In this document: positions 1 to 11,715 of the stretch, one piece after another
How the letters are laid out: every line of letters begins with the position of its first letter
Position numbering within the stretch: position 1 is the first letter of the stretch
Source of the DNA: Glomus cerebriforme
Lineage: Eukaryota > Glomeromycota > Glomeromycetes > Glomerales > Glomeraceae
Direction: 5' to 3'
Length of the DNA stretch: 64,000 bases
NCBI GenBank assembly: GCA_003550305.1
Contig: QKYT01000559.1
Span: 15,582-79,581, forward strand
The notes under the pieces: model-generated
Seen by the model: the letters and a program-made list of their open reading frames with translations, nothing else
The model's database searches: none
What the model was told of the DNA's origin: nothing
Made by a program: the position numbers and the translations under genes

Positions 1-690
1 GGTTTTGGACAAATGTCCAAAACGTCAATTTGTCCAATTGCCCAACACTGGATTAGACGTAACAACGTAACATTATAAAATAATTATAGTTTGATCTAAA
101 CTTTTTTAACTTAGTGATCATTAATATAACTAGGGAATAGTGAACTGTTATTGAGTCCAGAGTAAGAGAGTTTTGATTATTAAACATATGATGAATGGGT
201 GCTTACTTTATTGAGATTATTGCATAATAGGAACCAATAATCTATCAACTCAAAAATTGAGCGGGCGGACAAATGTATACTAGAACTAGAAATATATAGT
301 TCTATGCTAATGCTCTGGACTAAAAATAAACTATTTTTAACTTTTAAACTTTTTTTCCAACAAAAATCTTTTCTTTTGCCCTTTACCTTTCATTTTTTCC
401 CATTTTTTTCCTTTATTTTTCTCTTCATTTTTTCTTTCCTTCATTGTTTTATATCTTTTTTTTTTTAAAAAAAAAAATTTGTTAAAAAAACTGTTTTATA
501 ATTTGCTTAAAAAAAAAAATAGTTTTTTAACCACCATATTTTTAATTTTTTTTTATAAAAAAATAAATTTCATTTTTCTTCCCTCATCCTTTCCTTCTTC
601 TCTCATATTTTATTTAAAAAAAAGTTGAAAAAACCCCACAAAAAAAATCAAATTCTATAACAATAATGAAATATTATAATATTTCAATTT
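1..690. other. AT-rich gene-free leader with a small palindrome
   Basis: No coding potential is visible. Positions 3-11 and 14-22 form a perfect 9-bp inverted repeat (TTTTGGACA/TGTCCAAAA) around a 2-base loop, and a related GGACAAATGT occurs again near 267-276. This may be the truncated end of a repeat that continues left of the window. From about 350 to 650 the sequence is homopolymer-rich T/C and A tracts. Confidence 0.4.
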
Positions 691-699
691 TTTCTTTTT

Positions 700-1830
700 C
701 TTTAGGTGGCTCCCTTAGTATCCTATGTGATATTTTGTAAGTTTTAGAAAAAAATTTTTTTTCTTTAATTTATTTTAATAAACAGTTACTAACAGTTCAT
801 TTTTTTCAGATAGTTCTTCAGGTCTCTTTGGATACATGGGATTTTATTTTTGGTAAGTTTTTTTCTCTGTTTTAGATTATTTATTCTAATAAAATATACA
901 TTAACTTCAATTTTATCTTTTTTTTTAGATGGGCTGGATACATGGAAAAGAAAATCAGGGTATATAATTTTGAATTTAATTCTTTTGTTTTAGGTAACCT
1001 TTCTAGATGGAATGAGATTTCAATGGAAGGTTTTTTTTAAATGATTTTATTTTTCATTTTTTTTTAGATATTAATAAGACATCTTTTCTAAGCCTAGGGA
1101 TTTCATAGGGTATCATGAAAATTGAATTAAACCAAGTTCCTGTTGATTGGATTAAAGATGAGTACCTTCCATATGATACCTTTATACTATTGAAGACTGA
1201 ATTCAGTAATTTATCTTTCAATATTTCAATTATGATTTGGATGATAGTTGAATATTGGACACATAAATTCTTGATAAAAAATCAGTTAATTTGTTTCTCT
1301 TAACAAAATATTTTCTAATGGTTTGTTTCCTTTTTTTAGACAGCCATTTTTTGGATTACTTTAAATATATGAGAATTTGGTGAGTAGATTTTCTTTGAGC
1401 TAACTATTTTATGAAACATTTATTAGCATTGCAACTTTTTTCTTTTAGATGTATAGGACAGATAAGTTTTGAAAAAAAAATTTTGAACTTCAAAAAAATG
1501 GATTTTAACTTTTTCTTTTTTCATAAGAACTTTGGCTTCAGCTTGGACATAAAAGAATCAGGAAGTTTTCAAAATTATTTGCAAATGCAAACCTTAAAAA
1601 TATTTTATTAATATTTTTTTTTCTATTATATAAGTTCTGGTTTATATGTTTAGTATTTTAAATTTTTAAACTTTTCTTTTTTGTATATTCAGGTAAATTA
1701 AGTTGTTGGAAAAGACAGAGTACGTTTCAACATAAACTTTACTTTTTTTGATTTTTAAAAAAAGAAAATGTATTGTTGATGTTTCTCTATTTTCTTTTTG
1801 TAGGATTCAAGTTCTAACTACTAAAAGATT
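700..1830 (+). other. Ladder of short exon-like islands between splice-site look-alikes
   Basis: At least five islands of about 30-45 bases are each preceded by a T-rich tract ending in AG, and several are followed by GTAAG/GTGAG-like donors. They lie near 707-738, 811-853, 930-959, 996-1029 and 1070-1109; further candidates lie near 1341-1380, 1450-1470, 1693-1720 and 1804-1830. Two neighbouring islands share the words GGATACATGG and GGCTGGATACATGG. The arrangement resembles a spliced transcript with many micro-exons or a decayed tandem exon family. I cannot join the pieces into one convincing protein, and no known domain is visible. The reading is an inference from the splice-like punctuation only. 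Confidence 0.3.
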
Positions 1831-1839
1831 GAATTTATT

Positions 1840-2680
1840 ATAGAACTTAGTTTTATTTGATTTCTTTGAACTTCAGAAGGTATTTTAATGAATCCTTACT
1901 AATACCTCCTTTATGGAAATATAGGGATCCAATAATTAATTGTTATTATAAAAAATGTCCACCACTTATCTTTATTAAAAAAAGAGAATGGCTACTTTCT
2001 TAACAATCATTTTACTAATGACTAGAGTCTTGTAATACAATGTTAGAAATCACTTTGTTTTGCAAAAAATTAATAAAGATTTCAAAATAATTTTGAAACT
2101 AAATTTAAAAAGATGTTTTAATAACATTTTTGTTCATCTCTTTCATAAGATACCAGCTCACCTTTATTACTGGAATCCCAGAGGTGTGTTTTCAAAGACT
2201 TTTTTTTTAAAAGGCATTTTATTAAGTAATAACCTTTATTTATTTATTTTTTTTAAAAAAATTTTGAAAAAAATATTATTAATAAAGTTAAGAGAATATT
2301 TAATGTTATATGAAATTTATGTCTATGTTTATTGAACAATTTAGTTTTATTTATAGATTATAATTATTTGTATGATTAGATTTAGGATAGAATAATTTAA
2401 TATTTTTAAAATAAAGTTTATTATAGTACATCAACTTTAAAATAAATAAACTATAACTTTATTGCAACTTTAATATTTGTTTACTATAAGACTTATCTTC
2501 AGTTACTCCCATCTTATCCTGTTCACTTACTAGTTTGTGTTCAGAGAAAAATGTTGAAAAACTATGTTTGAAGGAGGGAGATAATTAGAACACTTTGTCA
2601 TATCAAAAAATCCTTTATAGGCAAAAAGTAAAGTAAAATTTAAGACATACAGGAACTATCATCCTTTTGCAGTAAAGATA
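1840..2680. other. AT-rich gap, no gene recognised
   Basis: The stretch is A/T-rich with short accidental open frames (for example 2060-2335) that show low-complexity Phe/Lys/Ile translation and no family resemblance. I see no RNA gene or repeat in it. Confidence 0.4.
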
Positions 2681-2688
2681 GTGAAAGC

Positions 2689-4475
2689 ATGGTATTTAAC
2701 ATTCAGATTTCTGAATTCTCCTTAGAAGCGATTCTAATAGGGTCTAGTAATATTATAGCACAAACCATAGTTGATCTATTTAATATAGCAATGAAGGTCA
2801 GACAAAAGAAGATACTATGCTGGTATTATTACTATAAAGTATATGAGAATCGAATTAGAGATGTTAAATCTATGAATAAGATTGATGACCAATTGGCAAG
2901 GACATTGGTATACAGCGAAATTAAATCTCTTCTTCCAAATATTACTGATGTAAACTTATGTAAAATCACTTCAGGAGCTAAAAAAGTTTATATATTATTT
3001 GAGGGGATAGAAATAGATAAAATTCAAGCAATTACTTATAGTGCAAGACTATTTCAAGTCTAATAGAAATTCAAATCCAAGACATTATAAATTGCTTTTT
3101 CAAGATTTATAAGTCTTTTATAGATGAATGCCAAAAAATAATCAGTGTGACAAATCATCATGTGCATGTGACTGAATCTTCTGAGGTAAGTGCACCTATT
3201 TATTTAATATATGTCTCTAATTCTTCAGACCTAATTAATTCACCTATCATCCTATATGATGTTTTTGCTCCTTATATTAATGTGACTTTGAAAGAATATC
3301 CCTACTTATTCTTATATAATAGTAATAGACATAATGATGCATATATATGAATTTAAAAATTTGGGTTTATGTCCTGAATGTGAAAAAAAACATAATAAAG
3401 GAAAGATAGTCAGCTGATACATAAAGAGTTCTTATTATATTAAGTGTTAATCTTCACCTAATGAAAAAGAAATCAAGATAAATGCTTCACAGAAATGATT
3501 TCATCAATCACACCTCAAGCAAGTAGGATTAATCCAACTTATGACTAAGCTTATTTTCACAACAAGATATTGGATCAATATTCTAATCTATATAGAGAAT
3601 ATAGTAGTAAAAATTTTGATTATTATGGGTTTATTAAATGTGAATAGTGTAAAATTGAGATAACTGCATAGTCCTCCCTGCTCTATGAATGCAGAAAATA
3701 ATCTAACTATTTTTTTTGGAAATATGATAAGAAATATTAGACAGCTTTCTATCTGAAATTTTAATCTTTTTTTCAAATTGATAAGAAAAAAAGGATTTAA
3801 ATTGTTTGTATTCATATAAAAGTTAATATGACCAAGTCTAATAAAGTATTAACCCTGAGTATCTGGATTGGCATACCAAATTAAGTGGCTTACCAAGCAT
3901 TTTGATGGATAAGATTCATTTTAAATTACACAAAAAATATAAAAAAGAAACTGGGCATGAGTCACGGTAATTATTAGAAACCTACATTCTTATAAATTTG
4001 ATGTCAGAAAACAAAGTATCTGATTTATCTTTTCCTGAGCAATGTGAAAAAAAGGGCCCATCACTTTTGAAGCCAAACCTTATTCAGAATTGATTATCAA
4101 ATCTGTCTTAGAATATTTTTCATATTTGAAATTCTGAAATATTTTTAAAGAAATTAATAATTATAATTTTGCATTACCTTAGCCATGGAGCTCACCAAAC
4201 CCTATTTGCAATGAAAAACATGAAAATTATGGATTACATAGCTCATGGTACTACGAGAATAGGAATCAGTTCCCTTATGATCCTAAATTAATAAAGTTAT
4301 TATCTCAAGATAAGTTGGAATATTGTCTTACCTGCAACACTTCAAGCAATAAACTCTCATAGCATAGGACAAAATAGATTATGTAAAATTGATCACCTGA
4401 GAAAATGCGCAGTCATTACTCATTGCTATGATAAATGCATTGCTGAGATAATAGGACTGTACAAATCCTGAGGTA
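2689..4475 (+). pseudogene. Decayed Rhizophagus-type family gene (unknown function)
   Basis: An open frame of 124 codons starts at 2689. Its second half (about residues 60-120) matches a segment I remember from many Rhizophagus hypothetical proteins, with the landmarks DDQLARTLVY, EIKSLLP and ITDVNL. After the stop at 3061 related coding sense continues in changing frames: around 3147-3410 (including ECEKKHNKGK), around 4057-4130, and around 4190-4470 (including PWSSPNPICNEKHENYGL and LQAINSHSIGQNR). Stops and frame changes separate the pieces, so the gene is dead unless undetected introns explain them. The function of the family is not known to me. The remnant ends about 50 bases before a Tc1 element. 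Confidence 0.5.
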
Positions 4476-4526
4476 AATAAAATTTTGGTCATTACAAAAA
4501 TTTTTTTAATTATATTAATACTTATA

Positions 4527-5758
4527 CACTGACCTACAAAAAGTATTCAGATTTTTATCACATGATGTCACATTCCTGTGTTATAAATGGTGATTTCTCC
4601 TATTACACATATAAATAAAGGAGATAACAAGATATTTGTTTTCCACTTCTTTTCTAGTTTTAAATGCATAAAAATGAAATTTCAAAGATTCATAGGAAAT
4701 GAATTATTGGCACATATCTTAGTAGAACTAAGCAAAGAGTTTCAGCTTAATATTCTAACCAGTACTGTAAGTAATATTATAAAAAGATATAAAGAAACAG
4801 GGTTTACAGAACTAAAGCAATATTTTGGATGACCAAAAGTACTCAGTGAATATGATACCTGAGTTTTAAAGTGTATTATCTAAACTGACCAGTTTTCTCC
4901 TCTAGGTGATGTAACAAACAAGCTAAATACCAGTCTTAACACAACTGTACACTATAATACTATCAAAATTGTCTTCATGGTGGTCTCAGAAGTTATACCA
5001 CATGAAAAAAAACTGGAATAAAAACAAGTGATATAGTCAGATGAGTCAAGGTTCGCTCTTTTCCAATCAGATAGTTGAGCAAGAGTGTAAAAAAGTCCTG
5101 GAGAAGCATACAATTAAGATTGTATTCAGCCTACAGTTAAGTTTGAGAAGGATCAGTAATATTCTAGAGGTGTTTTGGTTAATATGGGGATCGACCTTTT
5201 GGTTGTGATAAAAGAAAATATGGATTCTAATGAATATGTTAATATTCTGGCTAATCATTTTATCTCATAGGTTGACAATTATCCTAACTTCATTTTTTAG
5301 CAAGATGGAGCAGCATGTCATACTTCAAATTATAGTATTTGGTAGATGAGAATACATAGTATTCTAATTTTAGATTGGGTGTGCAAAGCTCTGATCTGAA
5401 TCTGATCAAAAATTTGTGAAACTATTTGGATTATCAGGTATGAAAAAGAAAGTCTTTGTCTAAGTCTAAATAGGAATTAATTGGGATAATACAAGAGGAA
5501 TGGTAAAAAATCACTATTGAAACATGTCATCGCCTAATTTTAAGTATGCTTAATTAGGTTAAAGCAGTAATTAAGGCCAAAGGGACCATACTAAATATTG
5601 ATTTATTCATTATAATATTTTTAGTATAATAACTTTATGTTTTATATTTTAATATAATAAAATTTATTTGCCAATTAATAAGTACAAAAAAAATTTTTAT
5701 ATGAACATATAAATTTTATAAATAAAAAAAAAATCTGAATACTTTTTGTAAGCCAGTG
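4527..5758 (+). mobile_element. Tc1/mariner-type DNA transposon, dead copy 1
   Basis: The element is bounded by terminal inverted repeats of about 30 bases (CACTGACCTACAAAAAGTAT at 4527 and its near-perfect complement ending at 5758), with TA on both sides (4525-4526 and 5759-5760). The length of 1,232 bp is typical for Tc1 elements. The inner sequence encodes a transposase remnant on the plus strand. Confidence 0.85.
4680..5560 (+). pseudogene. Tc1-like transposase remnant (DD34E family)
   Basis: A helix-turn-helix-like N-terminus (NIIKRYKETGFTEL near 4776-4815) is followed by many stop codons and then by the three blocks of the catalytic core. The first Asp lies in SDESRF near 5038-5055 and the second in QDGAACH near 5301-5321. 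The third block, near 5390-5420, reads LNLIKNL where the family has LNPIENLW. The catalytic Glu is therefore Lys, the Pro is Leu and the Trp codon is TGA, each explained by a C-to-T or G-to-A transition. No functional protein can be made. Confidence 0.8.
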
Positions 5759-5868
5759 TATATCATGACAAATTTCTTAATAAACAATCAGAATAGTATA
5801 ACTTATAAAGAGCTGGAAGGTACTTTGCTAAAGTAAAACTACTTTAAAAAATGGCATATATTTAGGAG

Positions 5869-6085
5869 ATGAAAGCATAGATGTAAAGTTTGTGATAAAT
5901 GTGATCATCACTCACATCTATATTGCAAAAGATGTAAAAAGTTGTAGAAGGAATATATAAACAATGTGAATGTTCTCAAATAACTTGATCAATAAAAAAA
6001 TGGTGCAAATTTACCAGACATTTATAATTTTCTTTGCACGAAGCAGGGTTGTAAAATTGTGCATGTGAAACATGTTTATACTATT
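5869..6085 (+). pseudogene. Cys/His-rich small protein remnant
   Basis: From 5869 the frame reads through two closely spaced Cys clusters (CKVCDKC, then HLYCKRCKK), is broken by a stop and a one-base shift near 5947-5960, and resumes with KQCECSQIT, a stop, and IKKWCKFTR; NFLCTKQGCKIVHVKHVY follows near 6025-6080. The Cys/His spacing suggests a zinc-binding fold. The piece resembles small Cys-rich Rhizophagus proteins that I remember, but I cannot name a function. It lies 110 bases right of the Tc1 element and may be unrelated to the gene on its left. Confidence 0.4.
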
Positions 6086-6089
6086 ATTT

Positions 6090-7600
6090 TTTTGATTAAG
6101 TTTTATTGTAGCTTGATAAATAAATGCACAGTAATATTATAATAATACAATCATAATGCAAGTAATTGTGCAAAATAATTCATTCTTTAACTTTCTTGCA
6201 CATTCTCAAAATTATGTATAGCCCCTTGATGATTTTTATATATGGATAGCATTAAATTCTTTATTGTTAAATTAAAGGAATGCTATTGATCAGATTTTTG
6301 TAATATGATCATATTAACATAATTTTCTTCCCAGTGTATTCCAAGATTGATCCTGCAAATTGTATAAAAATATGATCCCCAACTAGTGAATCCTTTTATC
6401 TGCTTCATGCAAGTAAAATAAAATCAAACAAAACTAATCAAACCAATCTAACTTAATATTATTATTTGCATTAACAATATCTCTAACCAATCAAACTCAT
6501 ATTTTCTGCAAAGTAAATAATAAAGTAAGTTAGTTATTGCTTGGCTAACTTCTTGAAATATGTCATCACAATATTAATCAATTTTCTCACCTCTATAGAT
6601 ATTTCAAAATAAAATGGACATATTGCTCTTCTTGTTATACATCAGCATTTTGATCTTAGACCATTATCATACGTACAATGGATGCAGTGAAATTACTTAC
6701 ATGAATATCATCATATGCAACTTCACAGCAAAGGTCTGGTACAGTATATCAGGAATTATACGCATCTTTCACTTGCTGAATTCTGCACATGCAATAAAAA
6801 AATTGAAATACCTTTATTATAATGCATTAAGCAATAAATTTCAGGCAGAATAGAATGTTGTGAAAATTAATAGCATATTACATTACCTTATTTTTTTATC
6901 TCAGTTGCTAATCTCATGAATTTATGCTGTAGATTCAAAATTACTTAATCTCAGAGAAGTTTTCTTGAGGGGAATAATCTTTTATATAGTCTGTGTGGGT
7001 AGGAGTAATATAAATAGATGAAAATTCTGTAGATATGTGTGGGATAATTTATTTCAGAAATCTAGTTTAGAAAAAGAGTATTGGTGTAAAAATCTCGTAG
7101 TTAGTAATAATGATAGAAAAAACAATTAGTATAGAAATGTGCAAGAACAAAGAAATAATATGATGCTGAGACTCATATTAAATAGCCTAAGATTCGCATA
7201 CTCCTTCCCTCTTTAATAGCATCATACATTCATTTGCTACCTTCACTTTTTTATTAAAAAATTAATGAAGTTTTGCATTTTATCAAAAAATATTTATTGC
7301 ATTATACAAACATCTATGTGTAACAGATCAAATTTTTTTCTTTGTGAATGATCATCCGAGTTAAATAAATAAAAGTAGAAGTGTAAATGTTTATCAATCA
7401 AAGATTTATAATAATATATCATTCAGGCTTTATTTTTTAACAGACAGAAAGAAAACTAATTTGATGACTCATAATTAGAAAAACCACCCCACTTCCTCTA
7501 TTCACCTGTATGACACTGGTATGATACTATCAGTTTTGTGGCTTAGAACTTATATAAGTATGATAAATTTTATCTTCTGTCAATATTTTTTCTCTGTTTT
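6090..7600. other. Gene-poor stretch
   Basis: No recognised gene, repeat or RNA is visible. One 79-codon frame at 6614-6853 starts with a hydrophobic segment (residues about 3-18) and contains AKVWYSISG. Its composition is not obviously non-coding, but I know no family for it and give it no function. Confidence 0.35.
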
Positions 7601-7605
7601 CTGTA

Positions 7606-9810
7606 AAATACTTTTACCTAATATCAGAATATGAAAACCAAAAATACCTCAAATACTTTGATCAAATTAATTCCAAATGGTTCATTATAGGATTCTTAAA
7701 TAAGTGTGATGCAGAACTATTCAGGCTTAAGATAGGATACTATCTTAGCTCTCTCAAAAATATCATGAACAAAGAAAATAAAAAAAAGACCAAAATGGTG
7801 AAGAAGTTATATAATCAGTATAAGCAGGTACATATAAAATTTATGTAAAATAAAATAAGGAATTAGTGATATGATGAAGACCTTTAAGCTCCTCTGTCAT
7901 TCAAATCTTTAAGCTGAACCATGAAGCTAGTGCTAGGGTACAAACAACCTTTAAGCTTATTTGATATTCAAGCCTTTAAGCTAATCTAACATTAGCCCTA
8001 CTTGAGCACAGATAACCTTTAAGCTTATCTGATATTATAGTAGGATAGAAAATTAGATAATGGATCAGAAGTATGTCAAGAATATTACTGATTTTCTGAA
8101 TCTTTCATTGCAGGGATCTTGACCTGATCATACATTGGTAAAGAACTGGGATAATGAATATTTATATAAACAGGTCTATTTTCATCAACTAATATTTGTA
8201 AAGAATAACAATGGAACAATAGGAAATACTACAAATGGCAGAACTTTTGTTTCTGGATTTGTATTAAAAAGAGATCATAAAGGGATATGATGTGCATTTT
8301 TTTATCTAGTTGAGAATCAGCAGAAACATTTTTTTCCCTGTTATTCATTCCTCTGAATATGACGAAAACATGAATATTAACTATGACAATAAGGAGCATC
8401 CCCTTATTTTACATAAGGTCAGAATACAGAGCAATAATGACGAGCTCTGGGGTCAGATAATGATGACAAATTGTCTGAGATAATTTAAGTTTTTGCTTTA
8501 TACTGTATAACAAACATATTCAATTTTATCCAACATTCTAGGAAATGAAATATTTGAATGCTAGTGAATTGTCAATTCAAAATACTTTACTTAAAATTCT
8601 TCATCAGAACTAATCCAAGGATTTAAAATTGGGCAAAACACTGATGAGCTCAAATTTCTTAAACGGGATAATAGATGTTTCAGATGCTAATTTGAAGAAA
8701 ATGACTCGATCGAAATTTAGTAAATTGAATAAAGGACAACAGTGATTTAATCAGATTCTCAGTAAACAAATATGGGGTTTAACTCCCAAATTCATCAATT
8801 ATTGCAATTAGTTTACAGATGATGTATATAATTATATGCATAGTATGCAAGTTCTTCATCACAGGACGTTTTGATCCTTTCATTCATGAAGGGTATGATA
8901 TTACACAGGATATCATGAAACACTTGTAAGTATTTCACTTATGTAGTTATAATTGCATTTTTCAGATGGCTACTGACATTAATATGTCAATAATAAAATA
9001 GTTCAGTGCAGTTAGAAGCACCATGTAATTTAAACTCAAAAGCGTCAAAGTTGAAAAGAACTTACACGATTGATATAATTATATACATTATGAATAGAAT
9101 TTTCTAAATGCATTTTGATGTTTTTGATGGAATCTGGTAAGTACCGATTGTAAGTTCCTACTAACTTGAGTTATACTGTTAATCTATTCTTTTTTTTATT
9201 AATTTAAGCAGACAATCATAATTATAGAGTTTTCACATGATCAATATATCTCAGCAGACAAGAAAACTAATGATCAGGTAAAATTAAATCATAATGCCAA
9301 GAAATTTTAAACAAATTACTTAATAAAGTCTTATGCGAGCAAGCATGCATTTATATCATTCAAAGTATTAGTAAGTATCATTATAAAGTATTTATTAATA
9401 TAAAGATTTTTGACTACCTATTTATATTATTTTGTATAGATGAAAGTATTAATATAAAATATATGGTACGGCTTTTACCTTTAATATACTTATATGAAGA
9501 GTTTATTAGTATCAAAATACCTATAACTTTTGATGATATGAAAGAATTCACTAAAAGTATGTCAACCCTTATGGATTTTCAGATAATGGATTATGATAAA
9601 TATTTATAAATGTTTTTTGCATAAAATTGATGATACTTTGTTTTTACTATTATAGGCTGATGTCTTGTAGACTGTTAAGCTAATAAATAAGAAACCTAAT
9701 GAAGATAAAAAGGTATATAAATCTAAAGTTAAAATTACACCAAAAAAGAAAAAAGATCCTAACAATACCTTGCCTTCATATCTAGAATCACCTTGTCCTG
9801 GATCTTAGGT
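7606..9810 (+). pseudogene. Decayed intron-containing gene, function unknown
   Basis: A coding-like block runs from 7606 to 7827 (Lys-rich, with KYLKYFDQINSKW) and ends at a CAG|GTACAT donor. The next block begins at 8114 after ...TTGCAG, in phase 0, and contains NWDNEYLYKQVYFHQL and GRTFVSGFVLKRD. A frame change near 8340 is followed by HKVRIQSNNDELWGQIMM and then stops. Shorter coding-like pieces follow at about 8640-8740, 9460-9610 and 9655-9807; the last ends at a TAG directly before GTAAAG. At least three in-frame stops make it a pseudogene. No domain is recognised. Confidence 0.4.
7881..8036 (+). repeat. Short direct repeats of CCTTTAAGCT inside an intron
   Basis: The decamer CCTTTAAGCT occurs at 7881, 7948, 7973 and 8016, and the longer word ACCTTTAAGCTTATYTGATATT occurs twice (from 7947 and from 8015). 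A fifth, degenerate unit (ATCTTTAAGCTGAACC) lies near 7905. The cluster sits wholly inside the putative intron 7828-8113 of the surrounding decayed gene. Confidence 0.7.
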
Positions 9811-9814
9811 AAAG

Positions 9815-10200
9815 ATTTAATTTAATTTATTTCTATGTATTGAAACTTTATCATCAATGCTGTTATTTGTAGTTAGGCTTGTATTTTTTTTATATATGTA
9901 CTTATTTCTATATGTACAGTAAATCAGAAAAATAATAATACATGTAATAAATATATAGTTGTGTTACTTCTTTATAATGATGTTTCAGAATTCATTTATT
10001 GTATGAAGTGTATATTTTTGATCAAAAATTTTCCTTGGCAAAAGTGCGTGAATTTTTTTCATGTAGTCACATGTTAGCAACAATTTGCATACATCTTTTT
10101 CTTTAAAATAAAGTAATAATCATATAAATTTAGCGATTTTTTAAGATAAAATAATTTTTTTGTATCCCAAAAATCTTTAATTGGAAAGGACTGGAAATGC
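9815..10200. other. AT-rich spacer
   Basis: No gene, repeat or structured element is recognised in this stretch. Confidence 0.4.
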
Positions 10201-10419
10201 AGAACTATGACTCAGGAAAAAATATTACGTCCTTGAAGCTGACCAGAATGTAATGTATTCCTAGTATCACCAGTTTATATATATTGCAGATAATGGAACC
10301 CAAACTAATAATACTACTTGTGATCACAAGAAAGAGAATAATTACCAGGTTATAAATGAACTTAAAGTATTTTGCTAATACCTGCTTGATTATAATAAAA
10401 GAACTTTTGAAAAATTCAT

Positions 10420-10792
10420 GCAAAATATAAAAAAGGAATATAGAGAACAGGTTAGTGCAAATAAAAGATTACAATATGAAGTTAAGAATCTGAAGATGCA
10501 GGTGCAGGAAGTGGAAAAAGAATTGGCATTTATAAAGTCAGATTCTGTTCATTAGTTAGGACACTTTTTTTCTTTGCTTCTGCAAAGTAAGTTTCCAGTC
10601 AAGATTACGTGCTTTTTAAAAATCTATATAAATTAAAGATTCTCCCATTCTCTTTATAATCACAAAAAAAGAATGTCATTTTGCAGGCCTCATCCAAAGT
10701 AGAGAAGAACATATGAAGAATATAAAGCTAAGTTGAAGGAGAAGAACTTTCATCTCTGTAATGAATTGCAATTAGAAGTTGATATTAACTGT
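10420..10792 (+). pseudogene. Coiled-coil gene remnant, 5' part (left of the Gypsy element)
   Basis: Two pieces have strong heptad-like Leu/Glu/Lys composition: about 10429-10554 (contains LQYEVKNLKMQVQEVEKEL, then a TAG) and about 10711-10792 (contains KLKEKNFHLCNELQLEVD). The second piece stops abruptly where the LTR begins at 10793. The same kind of coiled coil resumes right after the other LTR at 18624, so I read these as one older gene split by the retrotransposon. Confidence 0.45.
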
Positions 10793-11277
10793 TGTTACGT
10801 CTAATCGTATTCTTGATTCCTTTATCTCTAACTTTTCTTCTTTATGTTCAGAAATGAAAAATTAATTAAGTTTATTATGATAGAGGTAACAATAATTTAT
10901 GTTTATTGAATACAGTTCGCTCTTTAATTGGTAAATGGTATAGTATTTTTGAGGTAAAAGTTATTTTATTATTTAATTGAAGTTACAAGAACTGAAAAGA
11001 ACTTAATAAAATTCTCAGCATATTTATACAAAAATAAAATATAATAAAAAGATATTAACTATCTTAAATATAACTAATATAATAAATATGTTAAATATAA
11101 TAAATATAATAAAGATAATAAATATATTAAATATCTTAACTATCCTAACTATCTTAACTATCACTAAGATCATTAATATCACTACTATCATTAAGATCAC
11201 TGTGATCATGGAAATCACGATCATAGAGTGGCACAGTACGGTACAGTAAATCGGCGCAGTAATGTCTTATGTTAACA
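10793..11277 (-). repeat. 3' LTR of the Gypsy element
   Basis: This repeat is about 97 % identical to the one at 18139-18623; I count about 13 substitutions by eye, 12 of them transitions. It holds an AT-rich block (about 11040-11215) made of short imperfect units of the ATAATAAATAT and CTTAACTAT kind, followed by a GATCA-rich part. Confidence 0.93.
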
Positions 11278-11290
11278 ACTTCCTCCTCCT
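11278..11290 (-). promoter_or_regulatory. Polypurine tract
   Basis: The minus strand reads AGGAGGAGGAAGT directly against the TGTTAAC start of the 3' LTR. It is purine-only except for the last base, as expected for the plus-strand primer of reverse transcription. It also fixes the orientation of the element. Confidence 0.8.
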
Positions 11291-11708
11291 ATAACCGAGC
11301 TCCTGCGATGGTCATAGCTTCTTCTAATAAGACCTGGTATTGTGTTGTTCCTATTCTTGAGATCATGGTCAAAGTAGTGTTTTGAGATCTATTGATTTGT
11401 TCTGTTCCCAAGAATTCAAATATGTAGTAAGTACGAATTACTACTTTTTGGTAATATGGCGACATCAATTTCATACAAAGAGCTCTTTCTGTTAAAGTAG
11501 AAGTCTTAGTTTTTATGACTTCTCCTATATACCAAGCATTCAGTAAAGTTTCTATACGATTTCTTCTGCTAACAACTCTTCTTAATTGTCGAAAAAGAGA
11601 ATTAATTTGTTGATTAGGCGTATCATCTTCATTCTGCATTGTGATATTAAGATTCAAAACAATATTGTCTCTCTGAAGGTCTTCGAGTATACGGTCGTAA
11701 TTGTTCAT
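11289..11708 (-). CDS. Extra 3' ORF of the Gypsy element, unknown function
   Basis: A 139-codon uninterrupted frame starts 8 bases after the integrase stop and ends at the polypurine tract. It has no signal peptide or membrane segment, so it is not an obvious env-like gene. Landmarks are LEDLQRDN at the N-terminus and IGTTQYQVLLEEAM near the C-terminus. Being the only uninterrupted frame in a badly damaged element is notable, but its function is unknown. It might be a frameshifted continuation of Pol. Confidence 0.5.
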   Translation of the reverse strand: MNNYDRILEDLQRDNIVLNLNITMQNEDDTPNQQINSLFRQLRRVVSRRNRIETLLNAWYIGEVIKTKTSTLTERALCMKLMSPYYQKVVIRTYYIFEFLGTEQINRSQNTTLTMISRIGTTQYQVLLEEAMTIAGARL

Positions 11709-11715
11709 TTTGAGT

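Noticed and set aside
2060..2335. 91-codon plus-strand frame
   Set aside because: Low-complexity Phe/Lys/Ile/Leu composition in homopolymer-rich DNA; no family resemblance.
11024..11224. Ile/Val-rich minus-strand frame inside each LTR (also 18370-18603)
   Set aside because: It is the translation of short A/T-rich repeat units in the LTR; a hydrophobic repetitive peptide is expected by chance and no start context or homologue supports it.
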